DNA from: Alphaproteobacteria bacterium 32-64-14
GTDB lineage: Bacteria; Pseudomonadota; Alphaproteobacteria; Caulobacterales; Hyphomonadaceae
Direction of reading: 5' to 3'
Assembly: GCA_002280725.1 (NCBI GenBank)
Contig: NCEM01000003.1
Span: forward strand, 34,252-98,251
DNA length: 64,000 nucleotides
The notes beneath the pieces are model-generated. The model was not told the origin of the DNA. It saw only the letters and a program-made list of their open reading frames with translations, and ran no database searches. Shown here in pieces: positions 16,650-25,125 of this stretch (positions are counted from its first letter, which is position 1; the number at the start of each line of letters is the position of its first letter). A program made the translations under genes and the position numbers.

Positions 16650-17861
16650 CTACCCCTTCACACACACCACCTGCTTCAACGTGTGAACCACGTCGATCAG
16701 GTCGGACTGCGCGGCGATGACGGCGTCGATGTCCTTGTAGGCCATCGGCGTTTCGTCGATCACGCCCTGGTCCTTGCGGCATTCGACGCCTTCGGTCGCC
16801 TCGCGGTGATCCTTCAGCGTGAATGACGCCTTCGCCTGGGTGCGTGACATCTTCCGGCCTGCGCCGTGCGAGCACGAGCAGAACGAGTCCGGGTTGCCTT
16901 TGCCGCGCACGATGAACGATTTCGCGCCCATCGAGCCCGGTATGATGCCAAGCTCTCCATCGCCCGCGCGCACGGCGCCCTTGCGGGTCACCCACACGTC
17001 GGCGCCGAAGTGGTGTTCCTTCTCCACATAGTTGTGGTGGCAGTTCACCGCGTGCTTGCCGAGCTTGAACTTCGGCATCTGCTCGCGCAGCGCCTGCAGC
17101 GTTCGCTCCATCATCGCTTCGCGGTTGGCGCGGGCATAGTCCTGCGCCCAGCCGACCGCTTCGATGTAGTCGTCGAAGATCGGTTCGCCCTCGACGAAGA
17201 AGGCGAGATCCTGATCCGGCACGTGATAGCCGAGCACGCGCTTCTCGAGCGCCTTGCGGGCGGCCTCGATGAAGTGCTGCCCGATCTGGTTGCCCGTGCC
17301 GCGCGAGCCCGCGTGCAGCATCACCCACACGAACCCACGCTCATCGATGCAGACCTCGATGAAGTGGTTGCCCGAGCCCAGCGTGCCGAGCTGCGAGCCG
17401 ATCTTGTGGTTCGGAATCTTCCGGTGCTTGTCGCGGATGCGATCAAGCCGCTCGTTCAGATCCGAGTTGCGCAGGCGCGAGGCCACGGAGTCCGGGATCA
17501 TGCCCCATTCCCCGTTGCGGCCGAAGCCAGCCGGCGCCTTGCGCTCGATTTCCGAGCGCAGTTTCGCCAGCGAGTCCGGCAGGTGCTCTGCGCGCAGCGT
17601 GGTTTCCACCGCCATCATTCCGCAGCCGATGTCGACGCCGACAGCGGCCGGGATGATCGCGCCTTTGGTCGGGATCACCGAGCCAACGGTTGCGCCGCGC
17701 CCGAAGTGGACGTCGGGCATGACGGCGAGGTGGGAGTGCACAAACGGCAATCCCGCCACGTTTTCCAGCTGTTCGCGCGCCGACTCCTCGACGGGAACGC
17801 CTTTCACCCAGGCCTTGATGCGGCCGCCGGCCGCCGTTTCGAATACTTCAAACGTGCTCAT
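16650..17861 (-). CDS. rtcB: RNA-splicing ligase RtcB
   Basis: RtcB joins 2',3'-cyclic phosphate and 5'-OH RNA ends through a GMP-histidine intermediate and two Mn ions. Family blocks in this 403-residue protein: MPDVHFGRGATVGSVIP, GVDIGCGMMA (metal Cys), GTLGSGNHFIEV (Mn ligand His), HAGSRGTG and CSCSHGAGRKMSR, whose His (about residue 331) is the guanylylated one. The ATG at 17861 has AAGGAG at about 9 bases; a GTG immediately upstream is an alternative. No rtcA, rtcR or archease gene is adjacent. It probably acts in tRNA or rRNA repair. Confidence 0.96.
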   Translation of the reverse strand: MSTFEVFETAAGGRIKAWVKGVPVEESAREQLENVAGLPFVHSHLAVMPDVHFGRGATVGSVIPTKGAIIPAAVGVDIGCGMMAVETTLRAEHLPDSLAKLRSEIERKAPAGFGRNGEWGMIPDSVASRLRNSDLNERLDRIRDKHRKIPNHKIGSQLGTLGSGNHFIEVCIDERGFVWVMLHAGSRGTGNQIGQHFIEAARKALEKRVLGYHVPDQDLAFFVEGEPIFDDYIEAVGWAQDYARANREAMMERTLQALREQMPKFKLGKHAVNCHHNYVEKEHHFGADVWVTRKGAVRAGDGELGIIPGSMGAKSFIVRGKGNPDSFCSCSHGAGRKMSRTQAKASFTLKDHREATEGVECRKDQGVIDETPMAYKDIDAVIAAQSDLIDVVHTLKQVVCVKG

Positions 17862-17943
17862 CACACGTCACTCCTTGTTGCGCTTCGCCTCCGCGCACTC
17901 GGGGAGAGTATCACTGTCCTGAGTCCCTGGGGAAAACTGGACA

Positions 17944-17976
17944 ACAAAAAACCCTCCGGCGTGTGCGCGGAGGGTT
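17944..17976 (-). terminator. Rho-independent terminator (minus strand)
   Basis: On the minus strand a 9-bp stem AACCCTCCG/CGGAGGGTT (17950-17958 and 17968-17976) is followed by TTTTTGTTGT. It lies upstream of rtcB, so it ends a separate short transcript coming from about 18.1 kb. Confidence 0.8.
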
Positions 17977-18010
17977 CGGTTTAGATCAGCGTATCGCTGA
18001 ACCCTTGACC

Positions 18011-18088
18011 TTATCCCTCCGTGCGCATGCAATCGGCCAGCACTGGCTGGGCGAGCATCGCGATCTGATCTTCGTAACGCCGTTTCAT
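18011..18088 (-). CDS. Possible 25-residue leader or small peptide
   Basis: ATG at 18088, TAA at 18011-18013. The peptide starts MKRRYEDQIA and ends CMRTEG; it is mostly polar with no membrane segment. No Shine-Dalgarno precedes it; instead the upstream sequence is CCTCC-rich, the opposite of a ribosome site. It lies just before a strong minus-strand terminator, so it could be a leader peptide, but chance is a fair alternative. Confidence 0.25.
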   Translation of the reverse strand: MKRRYEDQIAMLAQPVLADCMRTEG

Positions 18089-18228
18089 CGTGGGCATCCG
18101 AAAGGAGGTTGATCCAAGGCCGCGGTGTTTGATCGAAGAATGCGGCGGCGTCAAGGCGCCGCAGGCGTGAGCGCTCTGGCGTTTCTGCGCGTGTGCGGCC
18201 ATTCTCGGGCCTAGGGAGCAAGCCGCCG

Positions 18229-19089
18229 ATGATGGTCGTCGCATCGATGTGGGACTGGATGCGGCGTCATCCGTGGCGGGCTGCAGCCTGGCTGCTTGTC
18301 GTGGTGCTGGCGTTGGCCTCGCTGCGCGTCTGCGCGGCGCAACCGCGGCTGGATCGCGACTGGGTCGACAATCTCGCGGTGATGCCGAAGGTGCAGACGA
18401 CCGAGGCGGGGTTCGCGCTCGATGGCGTCGTTGACTGGTCGTACACGAAGGACGGCCCGGCGACGAAGACGGTTGGCGATTTCGCCGCTGCCTATGCCGA
18501 TCTTCGCAATGTCTGGTTCATGGTCGAGCCGCAGCCGGGCGGTGACTATGCGGCGCACACGCTGGTCCTGTTCGAGTTCGCGGGCGACCGCATCGTCGGC
18601 CTCACCGTAGAGGCGCGGCTGGAGAAGGGCGAGACGTATGACGCCGTCGCCGGCGTGTTCAACAAGTTCGAGCTTGCCTATGTGTGGGCCTCGGCGCGTG
18701 ACCTGCTCACGCGGCGCGTCACCTTCCTCGACAAGGACGTGTATGTTTATCCGCTCAGGCTGGATGCGCAGCAGAAGGTCGATTTCCTGAAGGCGTTGAT
18801 TGACCAGACGGTGGACGTGTCTACGCAACCTCGCTTCTACAATACCTTCACATCGAACTGCACGAACGAGCTTGCGAAGGTGGCGAAGCTCGACTGGCAT
18901 TACTCCTGGGTGCTGACGGGATATTCCCCGCAGCGGCTTTTCGAGCTGACGCTTATTCCCGGCGAGACGTTCGAGGCGGCGAAGGCGGGTGCCCTGATGA
19001 AGCGGGAGATCGCGAGTTGGAACGATCTTCCCCGCGAGGACTTCGACAGGGCGCTGATGACCGAACTGCGTAAGCGCTATGGCGATTAA
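18229..19089 (+). CDS. DUF4105 (Lnb N-terminal) periplasmic domain protein
   Basis: After a short N-terminus and one hydrophobic segment (about residues 14-35) comes a periplasmic domain with the DUF4105 signature TFTSNCTNELAKVAK and the earlier VWFMVEPQPG and YDAVAGVFNKFELAYVWA regions. DUF4105 proteins resemble papain-like/NlpC-type hydrolase folds; the Cys in SNCTN is the likely functional residue. GGGAG at 18214-18218 supports the ATG at 18229. The downstream hydrolase gene starts 11 bases before this stop, so the two are translationally coupled. Exact role unknown. Confidence 0.85.
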   Translation: MMVVASMWDWMRRHPWRAAAWLLVVVLALASLRVCAAQPRLDRDWVDNLAVMPKVQTTEAGFALDGVVDWSYTKDGPATKTVGDFAAAYADLRNVWFMVEPQPGGDYAAHTLVLFEFAGDRIVGLTVEARLEKGETYDAVAGVFNKFELAYVWASARDLLTRRVTFLDKDVYVYPLRLDAQQKVDFLKALIDQTVDVSTQPRFYNTFTSNCTNELAKVAKLDWHYSWVLTGYSPQRLFELTLIPGETFEAAKAGALMKREIASWNDLPREDFDRALMTELRKRYGD

Positions 19090-19885
19090 CGCGCCCCAGA
19101 GCTTTGCGGCCGACACGCTGGCGCATCGCGTCGCCTCGCTGATGCCCGGTGTCGATCTGCTGCTGCCGCAAGGCGAGGGGCCGTTCCCCGTCGCAATCCA
19201 GATGCATGGTTGCGGCGGCAAGAAGAAGCTGCAAGGGCGTTGGGCGGCGGTTGCGCGCGCGGCGGGCTGGGCGGTTGTGGTCGTCGACAGCTACGCGCAT
19301 CGCGGCATCTCGCGGCTTGAAGCCTACGCCACGGTCTGCACCGGGCTCCAGCTGTGGGGGCGTGAGCGCGCGGGCGATCTCTACGCGATGCTGCACTGGG
19401 CGCGTGAGCAGCCGTGGGCCGACCCGAAGCGCATCGTGATTGCCGGATGGAGTCATGGTGCGTGGACGACGCTGGACGCGATGTCGATGCAGCCGGGGAA
19501 GGCGATGGCGAATGCGGCGCGGCTGACGGGAATTCCCGACGAGCCTTTCGCGGGTCTTGTCGGCGTCTTCCTGCTTTATCCGTGGCAGGGCGTGGGCGCG
19601 ATTGCGCCGCGTGCGGGTCTGCGTGTCGATGTGCCCATCTCTGCGATCGTGGGTACGGCGGACAGCGTGGTCGGCGGCAAGGGCGTGATCCGTACGCTGC
19701 AGAAGATGAAGACGCCCGCGTCGCCAATCGTGGTCGAAGTGTTTGAAGGCGCGACGCACGCCTTCGACGAACTGGAAGCGCAGGATTGGCGCAACCGCTA
19801 TGATCCGGTTCTGACCGAGAAGGCGCACGGGCTCTATGCCGGCTTCCTCAGGTCCGCGGCGGAGCGGATATCCGGTCTGGGCTGA
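19079..19885 (+). CDS. Dienelactone hydrolase-like alpha/beta hydrolase
   Basis: The 268-residue protein has an alpha/beta hydrolase core: IQMHGCGGKKK near the oxyanion loop, VVVVDSYAHRG, the nucleophile elbow AGWSHGAW (GxSxG), IVGTADSVV for the Asp region and ATHAFDE for the catalytic His. The pattern is that of dienelactone hydrolase and related carboxylesterases. No clear signal peptide is present. It overlaps the DUF4105 gene by 11 bases and converges with 38 bases of overlap on the VanZ-like gene. The natural substrate cannot be inferred. Confidence 0.9.
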   Translation: MAINAPQSFAADTLAHRVASLMPGVDLLLPQGEGPFPVAIQMHGCGGKKKLQGRWAAVARAAGWAVVVVDSYAHRGISRLEAYATVCTGLQLWGRERAGDLYAMLHWAREQPWADPKRIVIAGWSHGAWTTLDAMSMQPGKAMANAARLTGIPDEPFAGLVGVFLLYPWQGVGAIAPRAGLRVDVPISAIVGTADSVVGGKGVIRTLQKMKTPASPIVVEVFEGATHAFDELEAQDWRNRYDPVLTEKAHGLYAGFLRSAAERISGLG

Positions 19886-20273
19886 TCCGTTGGCGGATGA
19901 TGTCCCAGGCGATGAGCGCCGCGGCGCCAAATCCGAAGCCGGCAAATGCGCCGATGCCGCTTGCGAACAGATCGCTGACCGACGCATTTCGGCCCACGAT
20001 CGGAATCTGTATCGCCTCAACTGCAAAGGCAAAGGCGATGACTGTGCCCAGTCCGATCAGGCGCCAGAGCGATGAGGGCATGAAGCCTGCGCAGAGACCG
20101 ATGGCGCCGAAGGCGAGGATGTGTCGCATCTTGTCGGTGTGGATGTAGCGCGAGAGCGGATCATCTGCCTGCATCGCGCCCCACAGGATTGCGGCGGCCA
20201 TCACCATGGCGATTGCGGTGCAGGCCAACACGAGCCTGCGCTGCGTTGAGCTGCTGAATGTAGAAGGAGTCAT
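19848..20273 (-). CDS. VanZ-like family membrane protein
   Basis: About four helices in 141 residues, with the VanZ-like signature TDKMRHILAFGAIGLCAG after the first helix and VEAIQIPIVGRNASVSDLFASGIGA, the conserved E..Q...R..S..D pattern. VanZ-family proteins are small inner-membrane proteins; apart from teicoplanin resistance in enterococci their role is mostly unknown. The ATG at 20273 was chosen because upstream residues are not conserved; no strong ribosome site is seen. Its 3' end overlaps the convergent hydrolase by 38 bases. Confidence 0.85.
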   Translation of the reverse strand: MTPSTFSSSTQRRLVLACTAIAMVMAAAILWGAMQADDPLSRYIHTDKMRHILAFGAIGLCAGFMPSSLWRLIGLGTVIAFAFAVEAIQIPIVGRNASVSDLFASGIGAFAGFGFGAAALIAWDIIRQRISPDRISAPPRT

Positions 20274-20554
20274 GATTATTGGTCGCCAGCTTGGTGATAG
20301 GCATAGCACCGGATCAACATGGCGGGCGTGTGTCCGATGCGACGGGAAATCGTCTGTCTACGGCGTTAGTTTCGTCTCAACTGCATCTGAGCCTGTCAAA
20401 ATCGTCCGCGTTCGGAACAACTCCGAACTTGCCACGTTACGATCGGGCGCAAACCGTCTTGCACACCAGCGCAAGCGCTGGCCTGCGGTGCGCACATTAC
20501 AGCTGGTTTAGCGACGATCCATTTCGAGTCGTCACAGAAAAAGGAATGCCCAGG

Positions 20555-20896
20555 ATGTCTTGGCTCAAGAACCACACGACGACCGCTCGCGCCGCCGTCA
20601 TCATCGCGATGGGCGGCCTTGCCCTTAGCGCCTGCGCCACCAATGGTTATGTCGACGAGCAGATCGCCGCCGTGAACAGCCGCATCGCTCAGACCGATCA
20701 GCGCGTGGCGAGCGCCGCCTCGCGCGCCGAAGCCGCCAACACGGCCGCCCAGGCCGCTGCCACGGAAGCCCGCGCCGCCAACACCGCCGCTCAAGGCGCC
20801 GCGACCGAAGCGCGTTCGGCCAACCAGCGTCTCGACCAGACCAACGGCCGCATCGACGCGATGGAGAAGGCGCCGGCCCGCACGCCGCGGGGTTGA
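20555..20896 (+). CDS. Alanine-zipper lipoprotein (Lpp/OprI-like)
   Basis: A type II signal peptide ends in the lipobox LSAC. After it comes a long alanine-rich helix with heptad-like repeats (RIAQTDQRVASAASRAEAAN and AAQAAATEARAANTAAQGAA), predicted to form a trimeric alanine-zipper coiled coil like OprI or Lpp. The tail (TPRG) lacks the C-terminal lysine that Lpp uses for peptidoglycan attachment. AAGGA ends 9 bases before the ATG at 20555; another ATG at 20546 is too close to it. Abundant envelope structural lipoprotein is the likely role. Confidence 0.88.
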   Translation: MSWLKNHTTTARAAVIIAMGGLALSACATNGYVDEQIAAVNSRIAQTDQRVASAASRAEAANTAAQAAATEARAANTAAQGAATEARSANQRLDQTNGRIDAMEKAPARTPRG

Positions 20897-21009
20897 TCCG
20901 GTAGCGTATTGAAGGTCATATTCTGGCCATGGGGCCGGGCTTCCCTTGCGAAGGTCCGGTCCCTCCAGATGTGAGGCTTCCACATTCGTATCATTTTGAA
21001 GACATTCCC

Positions 21010-21768
21010 ATGAATCTGCAGAGATCATTGCGTGTGGCCGCGGTCTCCATGGGGCTGGCGTTCAGCAGTGCGGCGGCGCTGACCGCTGTAGCGCAACCGC
21101 GCGATGAGGTTGATCCAGGTCAAGCCGTCTCCGAAACGGTCGTCGATATTGCTGGATGGGTGATCGCGTCGGGCGATAATCGCGGACTGCCTTTCGCGAT
21201 CGTGGACAAGGGCGCGGCGCAGGTTCTGGTGTTCGGCGCCGATGGTAAACTGAAGGGGCTCGCGCCTGCGTTGATCGGCTCGGCCAAGGGCGACGACTCG
21301 GCGCCCGGCGTTGGCGACCGCGAGCTCAAGGATATTCCGATGAAGGACCGCACCACGCCGGCGGGCCGCTTCCTTGCGGCTTATGGCCCGGCGACGGGCG
21401 GACAGCGTGTGCTGTGGGTGGACTATGCAACGGCGGTGTCGATCCATCCGCTGGCGTCGTCCAACCGCGCGGAGAAGCGCGAGGAGCGGCTGGCTTCGCC
21501 CAAGCCGGACGACAACCGCATCACGCATGGCTGCATCAACGTGTCGGCCGAGTTCTACGACAAGATCGTGAAGGCGACCTTCGCCAAGGGCGGGGTGTTT
21601 TACGTCCTGCCGGATGAGATGACGCTGGCTGAAGCCTTTCCGGGGTATGCGACTCCCTCCTTGCTGGCGTCTCTCGCGCAGGTTGCGAAGATCGTGTCGT
21701 ACAATGCGGCGACCACCCCCCCGGTGAAGTCGCCGGCCAAAGCGCCGGCGCGCGAAGCCAGCAGGTAG
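21010..21768 (+). CDS. L,D-transpeptidase family protein
   Basis: The 252-residue protein has a signal peptide (about 1-28) and a YkuD-type catalytic motif with the conserved His in SIHPLASSN and RITHGCINVS carrying the nucleophilic Cys. L,D-transpeptidases form 3-3 crosslinks or attach proteins to peptidoglycan in the periplasm. Between them the sequence AEKREERLASPKPDD is unusually polar. A Pro/Ala-rich C-terminal tail ends the protein. The alanine-zipper lipoprotein lies directly upstream. Start ATG at 21010 gives the clean signal peptide. Confidence 0.9.
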   Translation: MNLQRSLRVAAVSMGLAFSSAAALTAVAQPRDEVDPGQAVSETVVDIAGWVIASGDNRGLPFAIVDKGAAQVLVFGADGKLKGLAPALIGSAKGDDSAPGVGDRELKDIPMKDRTTPAGRFLAAYGPATGGQRVLWVDYATAVSIHPLASSNRAEKREERLASPKPDDNRITHGCINVSAEFYDKIVKATFAKGGVFYVLPDEMTLAEAFPGYATPSLLASLAQVAKIVSYNAATTPPVKSPAKAPAREASR

Positions 21769-21775
21769 CGCCGCG

Positions 21776-23113
21776 CTATTCGGCAGCCTGCCGCGTGATC
21801 GCCGGGCGATATTGCGTTCCATCACTCGTGTGCGCGGGGTGGCCGTAGCTTTCGAGCATGCGTTCGATCTTCTTCACCAGCATCCGGTCTGTCGCCTTGC
21901 GCAAACCGGGGATGGCGCCGCCGAGGGCGTAGAAGCCTTTGCGGGCGCCGATGAAGAGGCTGCAGCCGATGAAGGTCGCCCAATCGGCCGCGCCGATCTT
22001 CACGCCCATCTCTGTCGCCTTCTTCTTGTCGCCGCCGAGGAAGGACAGCAGGAAGAAGATCTTCGAGAAGCGGCGTTCGATGCGGTCGAAGATTTTCGAT
22101 CCGAGTTTTTCGTCGGGCGGAAGATAAGCCGCGAGCGTTGCGCGCGTGAGTTCGCCGCAGGTGGCGTCATCGAAGCCTTTGCGGAGCGTCTGCTCGTAGA
22201 GGACCATCATGTCGACCATGTCCTTCGGCGTCGCGGGCGCGAGCTCTTCGGGCAGGCCGAGCAGGAAGCAGCGATAGCGCGACAGCTCGACGCGAGCGCG
22301 TTCTACGGCGGTGTATTCAAAGCGTCCCTTGGCGGTAATCTTGAAGGCCAGCAGGAATGTGCCGATCAGCCCGGCGGGCATCTGGTCGACCTGCGGGATC
22401 GGGATGCCGAACGTGTCGACGTTCCAGATGTTCGAGCGCTTCAGCGCGTTGAAGCGGACCATGGAATGCATCAGACGAACCATCGCGGCTGACCTGAAGC
22501 CGGGGCCGAAGCGTTCGAGGGCGCCGGGCAGGGTGGAGGTCATGAAGAAGCTGGCCGTGTCCTTCACGCGGCGTGCGGCGGTGTCGCCCGAGAGCGTGCC
22601 GGTAAGCGCCATCGGGAGGGCCGAGTACTTGTTCATGAAGGTGGCGATGAAGGCGCCGCGGATGACGAAGGGCGAATAGTTGGCCGCGTCCTCGCGCGAT
22701 TGCCGCGCGCCTTCCTCGACGAGTTTCATGTCGACCCAATCGGGCGTGGCTTCCATCGCGCGGATGAAATTCACGAGTTCGGGCGGGGCGTCGGGGACCG
22801 ACTCGAGGCCATGGTCGCAAGCCTGTTTCAGCATGCCGATGAGGCCGCGGAATCCATAGGTGGGCATCAGGGCGGCGTAGGCGTCGGCAACATTATCGCC
22901 GAGCATGGTGTAGGCGCGCATGCGGGCGACTTTTTCGGTGTCGGCCAGGAGGGCCGGCCGCATGTGATCGAACTTGCTCTGCGAGGGGCTTTCGAGGACG
23001 GGCTCGTCGGCGAAGCGCTCGGGCTTGGCCGCGAAATCGACGTCGCCGTAGAGCTCGGGAAGATTGGTCTTCTGCGCGGCGACCTTGGCCTGAAGCTGGT
23101 CCAGCGTGAGCAT
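21776..23113 (-). CDS. Oxygenase MpaB family protein (DUF2236)
   Basis: The 445-residue protein has the DUF2236 / MpaB-like layout: RGAFIATFMNKYSALPMALT, RRVKDTASFFMTS, then GFRSAAMVRLMHSMVRFNAL with a conserved histidine, and ALKRSNIWNVDTFGIPIPQVDQ. Fungal MpaB is a membrane oxygenase and rubber oxygenase Lcp is a relative, where histidines bind haem b; a haem-dependent role is inferred. AGGAG lies 9 bases before the ATG at 23113. The frame extends further upstream, but that region is repeat-like. Substrate unknown. Confidence 0.88.
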   Translation of the reverse strand: MLTLDQLQAKVAAQKTNLPELYGDVDFAAKPERFADEPVLESPSQSKFDHMRPALLADTEKVARMRAYTMLGDNVADAYAALMPTYGFRGLIGMLKQACDHGLESVPDAPPELVNFIRAMEATPDWVDMKLVEEGARQSREDAANYSPFVIRGAFIATFMNKYSALPMALTGTLSGDTAARRVKDTASFFMTSTLPGALERFGPGFRSAAMVRLMHSMVRFNALKRSNIWNVDTFGIPIPQVDQMPAGLIGTFLLAFKITAKGRFEYTAVERARVELSRYRCFLLGLPEELAPATPKDMVDMMVLYEQTLRKGFDDATCGELTRATLAAYLPPDEKLGSKIFDRIERRFSKIFFLLSFLGGDKKKATEMGVKIGAADWATFIGCSLFIGARKGFYALGGAIPGLRKATDRMLVKKIERMLESYGHPAHTSDGTQYRPAITRQAAE

Positions 23114-23432
23114 TGGCGGCTTCTCCTGATCGGATGACGCGAACGGCAGGGTGGAGTAATTTCGAGTTTCCGCAAGTGTGTCGTGGCGGAAGGGCTGTGC
23201 GGTGACCCGGCTGCATCGAGAGACCCCCTTGTCTCGGTGCTTCGCGCCGATCTCCCCAGTTGCCTGGCAAATTGAGGAGGCAGGAGGCGCCGGTGTTTTG
23301 CCTCCCTCGATCGCACCGCGATTGGGGTTGATGGCGCGCGAAGCGCGACAGACCGAGGGGGCTATCGGTGTTGCGCACACGCCCGCGATCTCGCAGGTGG
23401 CTGCGAGGCGCGTGTGCTGCGGTGAGACGCGC
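23114..23432. other. Gene-free stretch made of hairpins and repeat remnants
   Basis: No credible gene. It holds GAGAC/GTCTC, a GGAGGCA...TTGCCTCC hairpin (about 23272-23306) and a long hairpin at 23374-23417 (CTCGCA/TGCGAG inner arms, GCACACG/CGTGTGC outer arms). This looks like decayed intergenic repeats. Confidence 0.6.
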
Positions 23433-24206
23433 TTAGCTGGTGTTGGCATGGGCGTAGCTGAACAGGATATCCGAGAGCGCATCGTTGAGTGGGGCGAGGA
23501 TGTCGGCGATGAGGCGGGGCATTGTGCGCAGGACGCCTCTGGCGCGCGGTGGCCGGTGATAGGCGAGGCGTGCGGCGATCTCGCGGTTGCGCGCGAAGGC
23601 GCGGGCGGCGCGGGCGATGAGCTGGTTGGGCGCGGCGATCAGCTGCGCGAGATGGGCGATGCGCGCGATGAGCGGCTTTGCGGCGTAGATGGCGGCGTGT
23701 TTGGGCGCGGGTGGTTGGGGCGGTGGCGTGTCATCTTGCGCGGGGCTTTCGGCGCGGTCGGGCAGGTCGTGCCGTCCGGTGCGGAGGAGCGCGTCGACCG
23801 GCAGGGGATAGCGTGGCGTGGGCGGGTGATGTGGGCGCGCGCTGGTGCGGATGGTTTGGGGTCGCGCGATTACGTGCGCGGCGTGCGCCGGCGGTCTCCG
23901 AGTGTGTGCATAGAGGCGGAAGGCGGTGGCGGTCGCGCGCGCTGTCGTGACGGCGCGGCGTGAGAGCGTGGGGGTGGCGCGCGTGGATTTTTGCGGCAGG
24001 CGGATCGTGAGCGCGGCGGCGGCGATGAGGACGAGGCGGCGCAGGATGAATTCGAGGACGAAGATCCAGCGCAGCATCGGCTCGACTTGCGCGCGCGAAA
24101 GGTGTTCGGGCGTTTGGCCCGCCGCCTTGAGGGCGAGGCCGCGCCAGACGCGCAGGCGTTCCCACACGGGGGCGTATCGGTCTTGCGTGGCGTTGGCCGG
24201 GGTCAT
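23433..24206 (-). CDS. Hypothetical protein, Arg/Pro-rich with one helix
   Basis: The 257-residue frame opens with a polar helix and a conserved-looking RWIFVLEFILRRLVLIAAAAL hydrophobic segment (about 44-66). It continues as a strongly basic Arg/Pro/His-rich region and ends in a helical tail (DILAPLNDALSDILFSYAHA). The membrane-proximal motif resembles small alphaproteobacterial proteins of unknown function. The other strand also has a long open frame here, so some of the middle could be non-coding; the N- and C-terminal thirds look most protein-like. No ribosome site is obvious. No function assigned. Confidence 0.55.
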   Translation of the reverse strand: MTPANATQDRYAPVWERLRVWRGLALKAAGQTPEHLSRAQVEPMLRWIFVLEFILRRLVLIAAAALTIRLPQKSTRATPTLSRRAVTTARATATAFRLYAHTRRPPAHAAHVIARPQTIRTSARPHHPPTPRYPLPVDALLRTGRHDLPDRAESPAQDDTPPPQPPAPKHAAIYAAKPLIARIAHLAQLIAAPNQLIARAARAFARNREIAARLAYHRPPRARGVLRTMPRLIADILAPLNDALSDILFSYAHANTS

Positions 24207-24309
24207 GGGGGGAGTATTGAGTCAGCTTTTTGCCCGGCTGGATTGAACAGGCTGTATCCTACAAATCTGCGGGCTTGGGGTTTGAAATGGCGTGAGAAGT
24301 TTTTTGAGT

Positions 24310-24425
24310 TTCCCACGGATTGGGGAATGCGGTTTCCCCCAAATCCGGCCGCGTTGCGGCCAGCCCCCTCCGTCACGCCGCTCTGCGGCGCGCCACCTCC
24401 ACCGGCGAAGCCGGGGGGTGGATTG
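24310..24425. repeat. Intergenic repeat cluster of short GC-rich palindromes
   Basis: Successive small palindromes (GGGGAA...TTCCCCC, CCGGCCGCG/CGCGGCC-like, GCCGCTCTGCGGC, CACCGGCGAAGCCGGGG). They fill the gap between the hypothetical gene and bfr and may act as a terminator for bfr on the minus strand. Confidence 0.5.
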
Positions 24426-24454
24426 ATGCGAAGCATCAAGACGGCGGTGAGCGC

Positions 24455-24946
24455 CTATTCCAGCGCCTGGCTGGCGTTGGGTTTGGACTGGAGCTGGATG
24501 TAGTTCTGGATGCCGATCTGGCTGATCAGCTCCATCTGCGTCTCGATGTAGTCGACGTGCTCCTCCTCGTTGTGGAGGATCTTGTAGAAAAGATCGCGTG
24601 AGCCGTAGTCGCGGACCTTCTCGCAATGCTCGATCGCGTCGCGGAGGACGGGGATGGCCATCTGCTCCGTCTTCATGTCGCACTCGAGGATCTCTTTGAC
24701 GTTCTCGCCGATGAAGAGTTTTCCGAGGTCCTGCAGGTTGGGCAGGCCTTCGAGGAAGAGGATGCGCTCGATCAGCCAGTCGGCGTGATGCATCTCCTCG
24801 ATCGACTCATCGTGCTCCTTCTTGGCCAGTTCCGAGACGCCCCAGTCGCGCAGCATGCGGGAGTGGAGGAAGTACTGGTTGATGGCCGTGAGCTCGTTCT
24901 TGAGCGCCTGGTTCAGGAACGCGATGACCTGGGGATCGCCTTTCAT
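24455..24946 (-). CDS. bfr: Bacterioferritin
   Basis: Haem-containing iron-storage protein of 163 residues. The haem ligand Met52 and ferroxidase ligands Glu18, Glu51, His54, Glu94, Glu127 and His130 are all present (EEMHHADWLIERILFLEGLP, then NEEEHVDYIE). It assembles into 24-mers that oxidise and store iron. AAGGAG upstream fixes the ATG at 24946. A bacterioferritin-associated ferredoxin gene lies directly upstream on the same strand, allowing iron release by reduction. Confidence 0.97.
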   Translation of the reverse strand: MKGDPQVIAFLNQALKNELTAINQYFLHSRMLRDWGVSELAKKEHDESIEEMHHADWLIERILFLEGLPNLQDLGKLFIGENVKEILECDMKTEQMAIPVLRDAIEHCEKVRDYGSRDLFYKILHNEEEHVDYIETQMELISQIGIQNYIQLQSKPNASQALE

Positions 24947-25065
24947 GGGCGGACTCCTTGATGATTCTGGGCGGCCGCGCAGCGGAAGAGGGCGGCCGGC
25001 ACGTGCTCAACGCGCGACAGGGCCCAAAGAGCCCGAGTCACGAAGATTTTCAACTTGTTTTTATT

Positions 25066-25081
25066 GAGAATTTTTGAGAAT
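25066..25081. promoter_or_regulatory. Iron-regulatory direct repeat candidate upstream of bfr
   Basis: GAGAAT repeated 10 bases apart (25066-25071, 25076-25081) in an AT-rich spot between bfd and bfr. Its spacing of one helical turn suggests a regulator site, for example Fur or Irr, but it matches neither consensus closely. Confidence 0.35.
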
Positions 25082-25125
25082 GCGAGGACGTGGCATTCGC
25101 AGGAAACGCTGGTTTCGCGCGTGAA

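Larger units (their letters stand above)
17944..18119 (-). ncRNA. Candidate short transcript or sRNA with an anti-Shine-Dalgarno-like 5' end
   Basis: Bounded downstream by the terminator above. Its upstream part carries GGATCAACCTCCTTTC (about 18100-18115, read on the minus strand), nearly the 3' tail of 16S rRNA. A weak TTGACG -35 (18149-18154) with CAAACA 17 bases on (18126-18131) would start transcription near 18119. The segment also contains a 25-codon frame (listed separately). The promoter is weak and the RNA is inferred. Confidence 0.4.

Noticed and set aside
18100..18115. Possible 16S rRNA fragment (GGATCAACCTCCTTTC)
   Set aside because: Only the terminal motif matches, with an extra base; no upstream helix 45 sequence, so it is not an rRNA gene end.
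23178..23963. Plus-strand 261-codon frame over the hypothetical minus-strand gene
   Set aside because: Very Gly/Arg/Ala-rich with no recognisable segment, while the minus strand has a membrane helix and consistent ends; some doubt remains.
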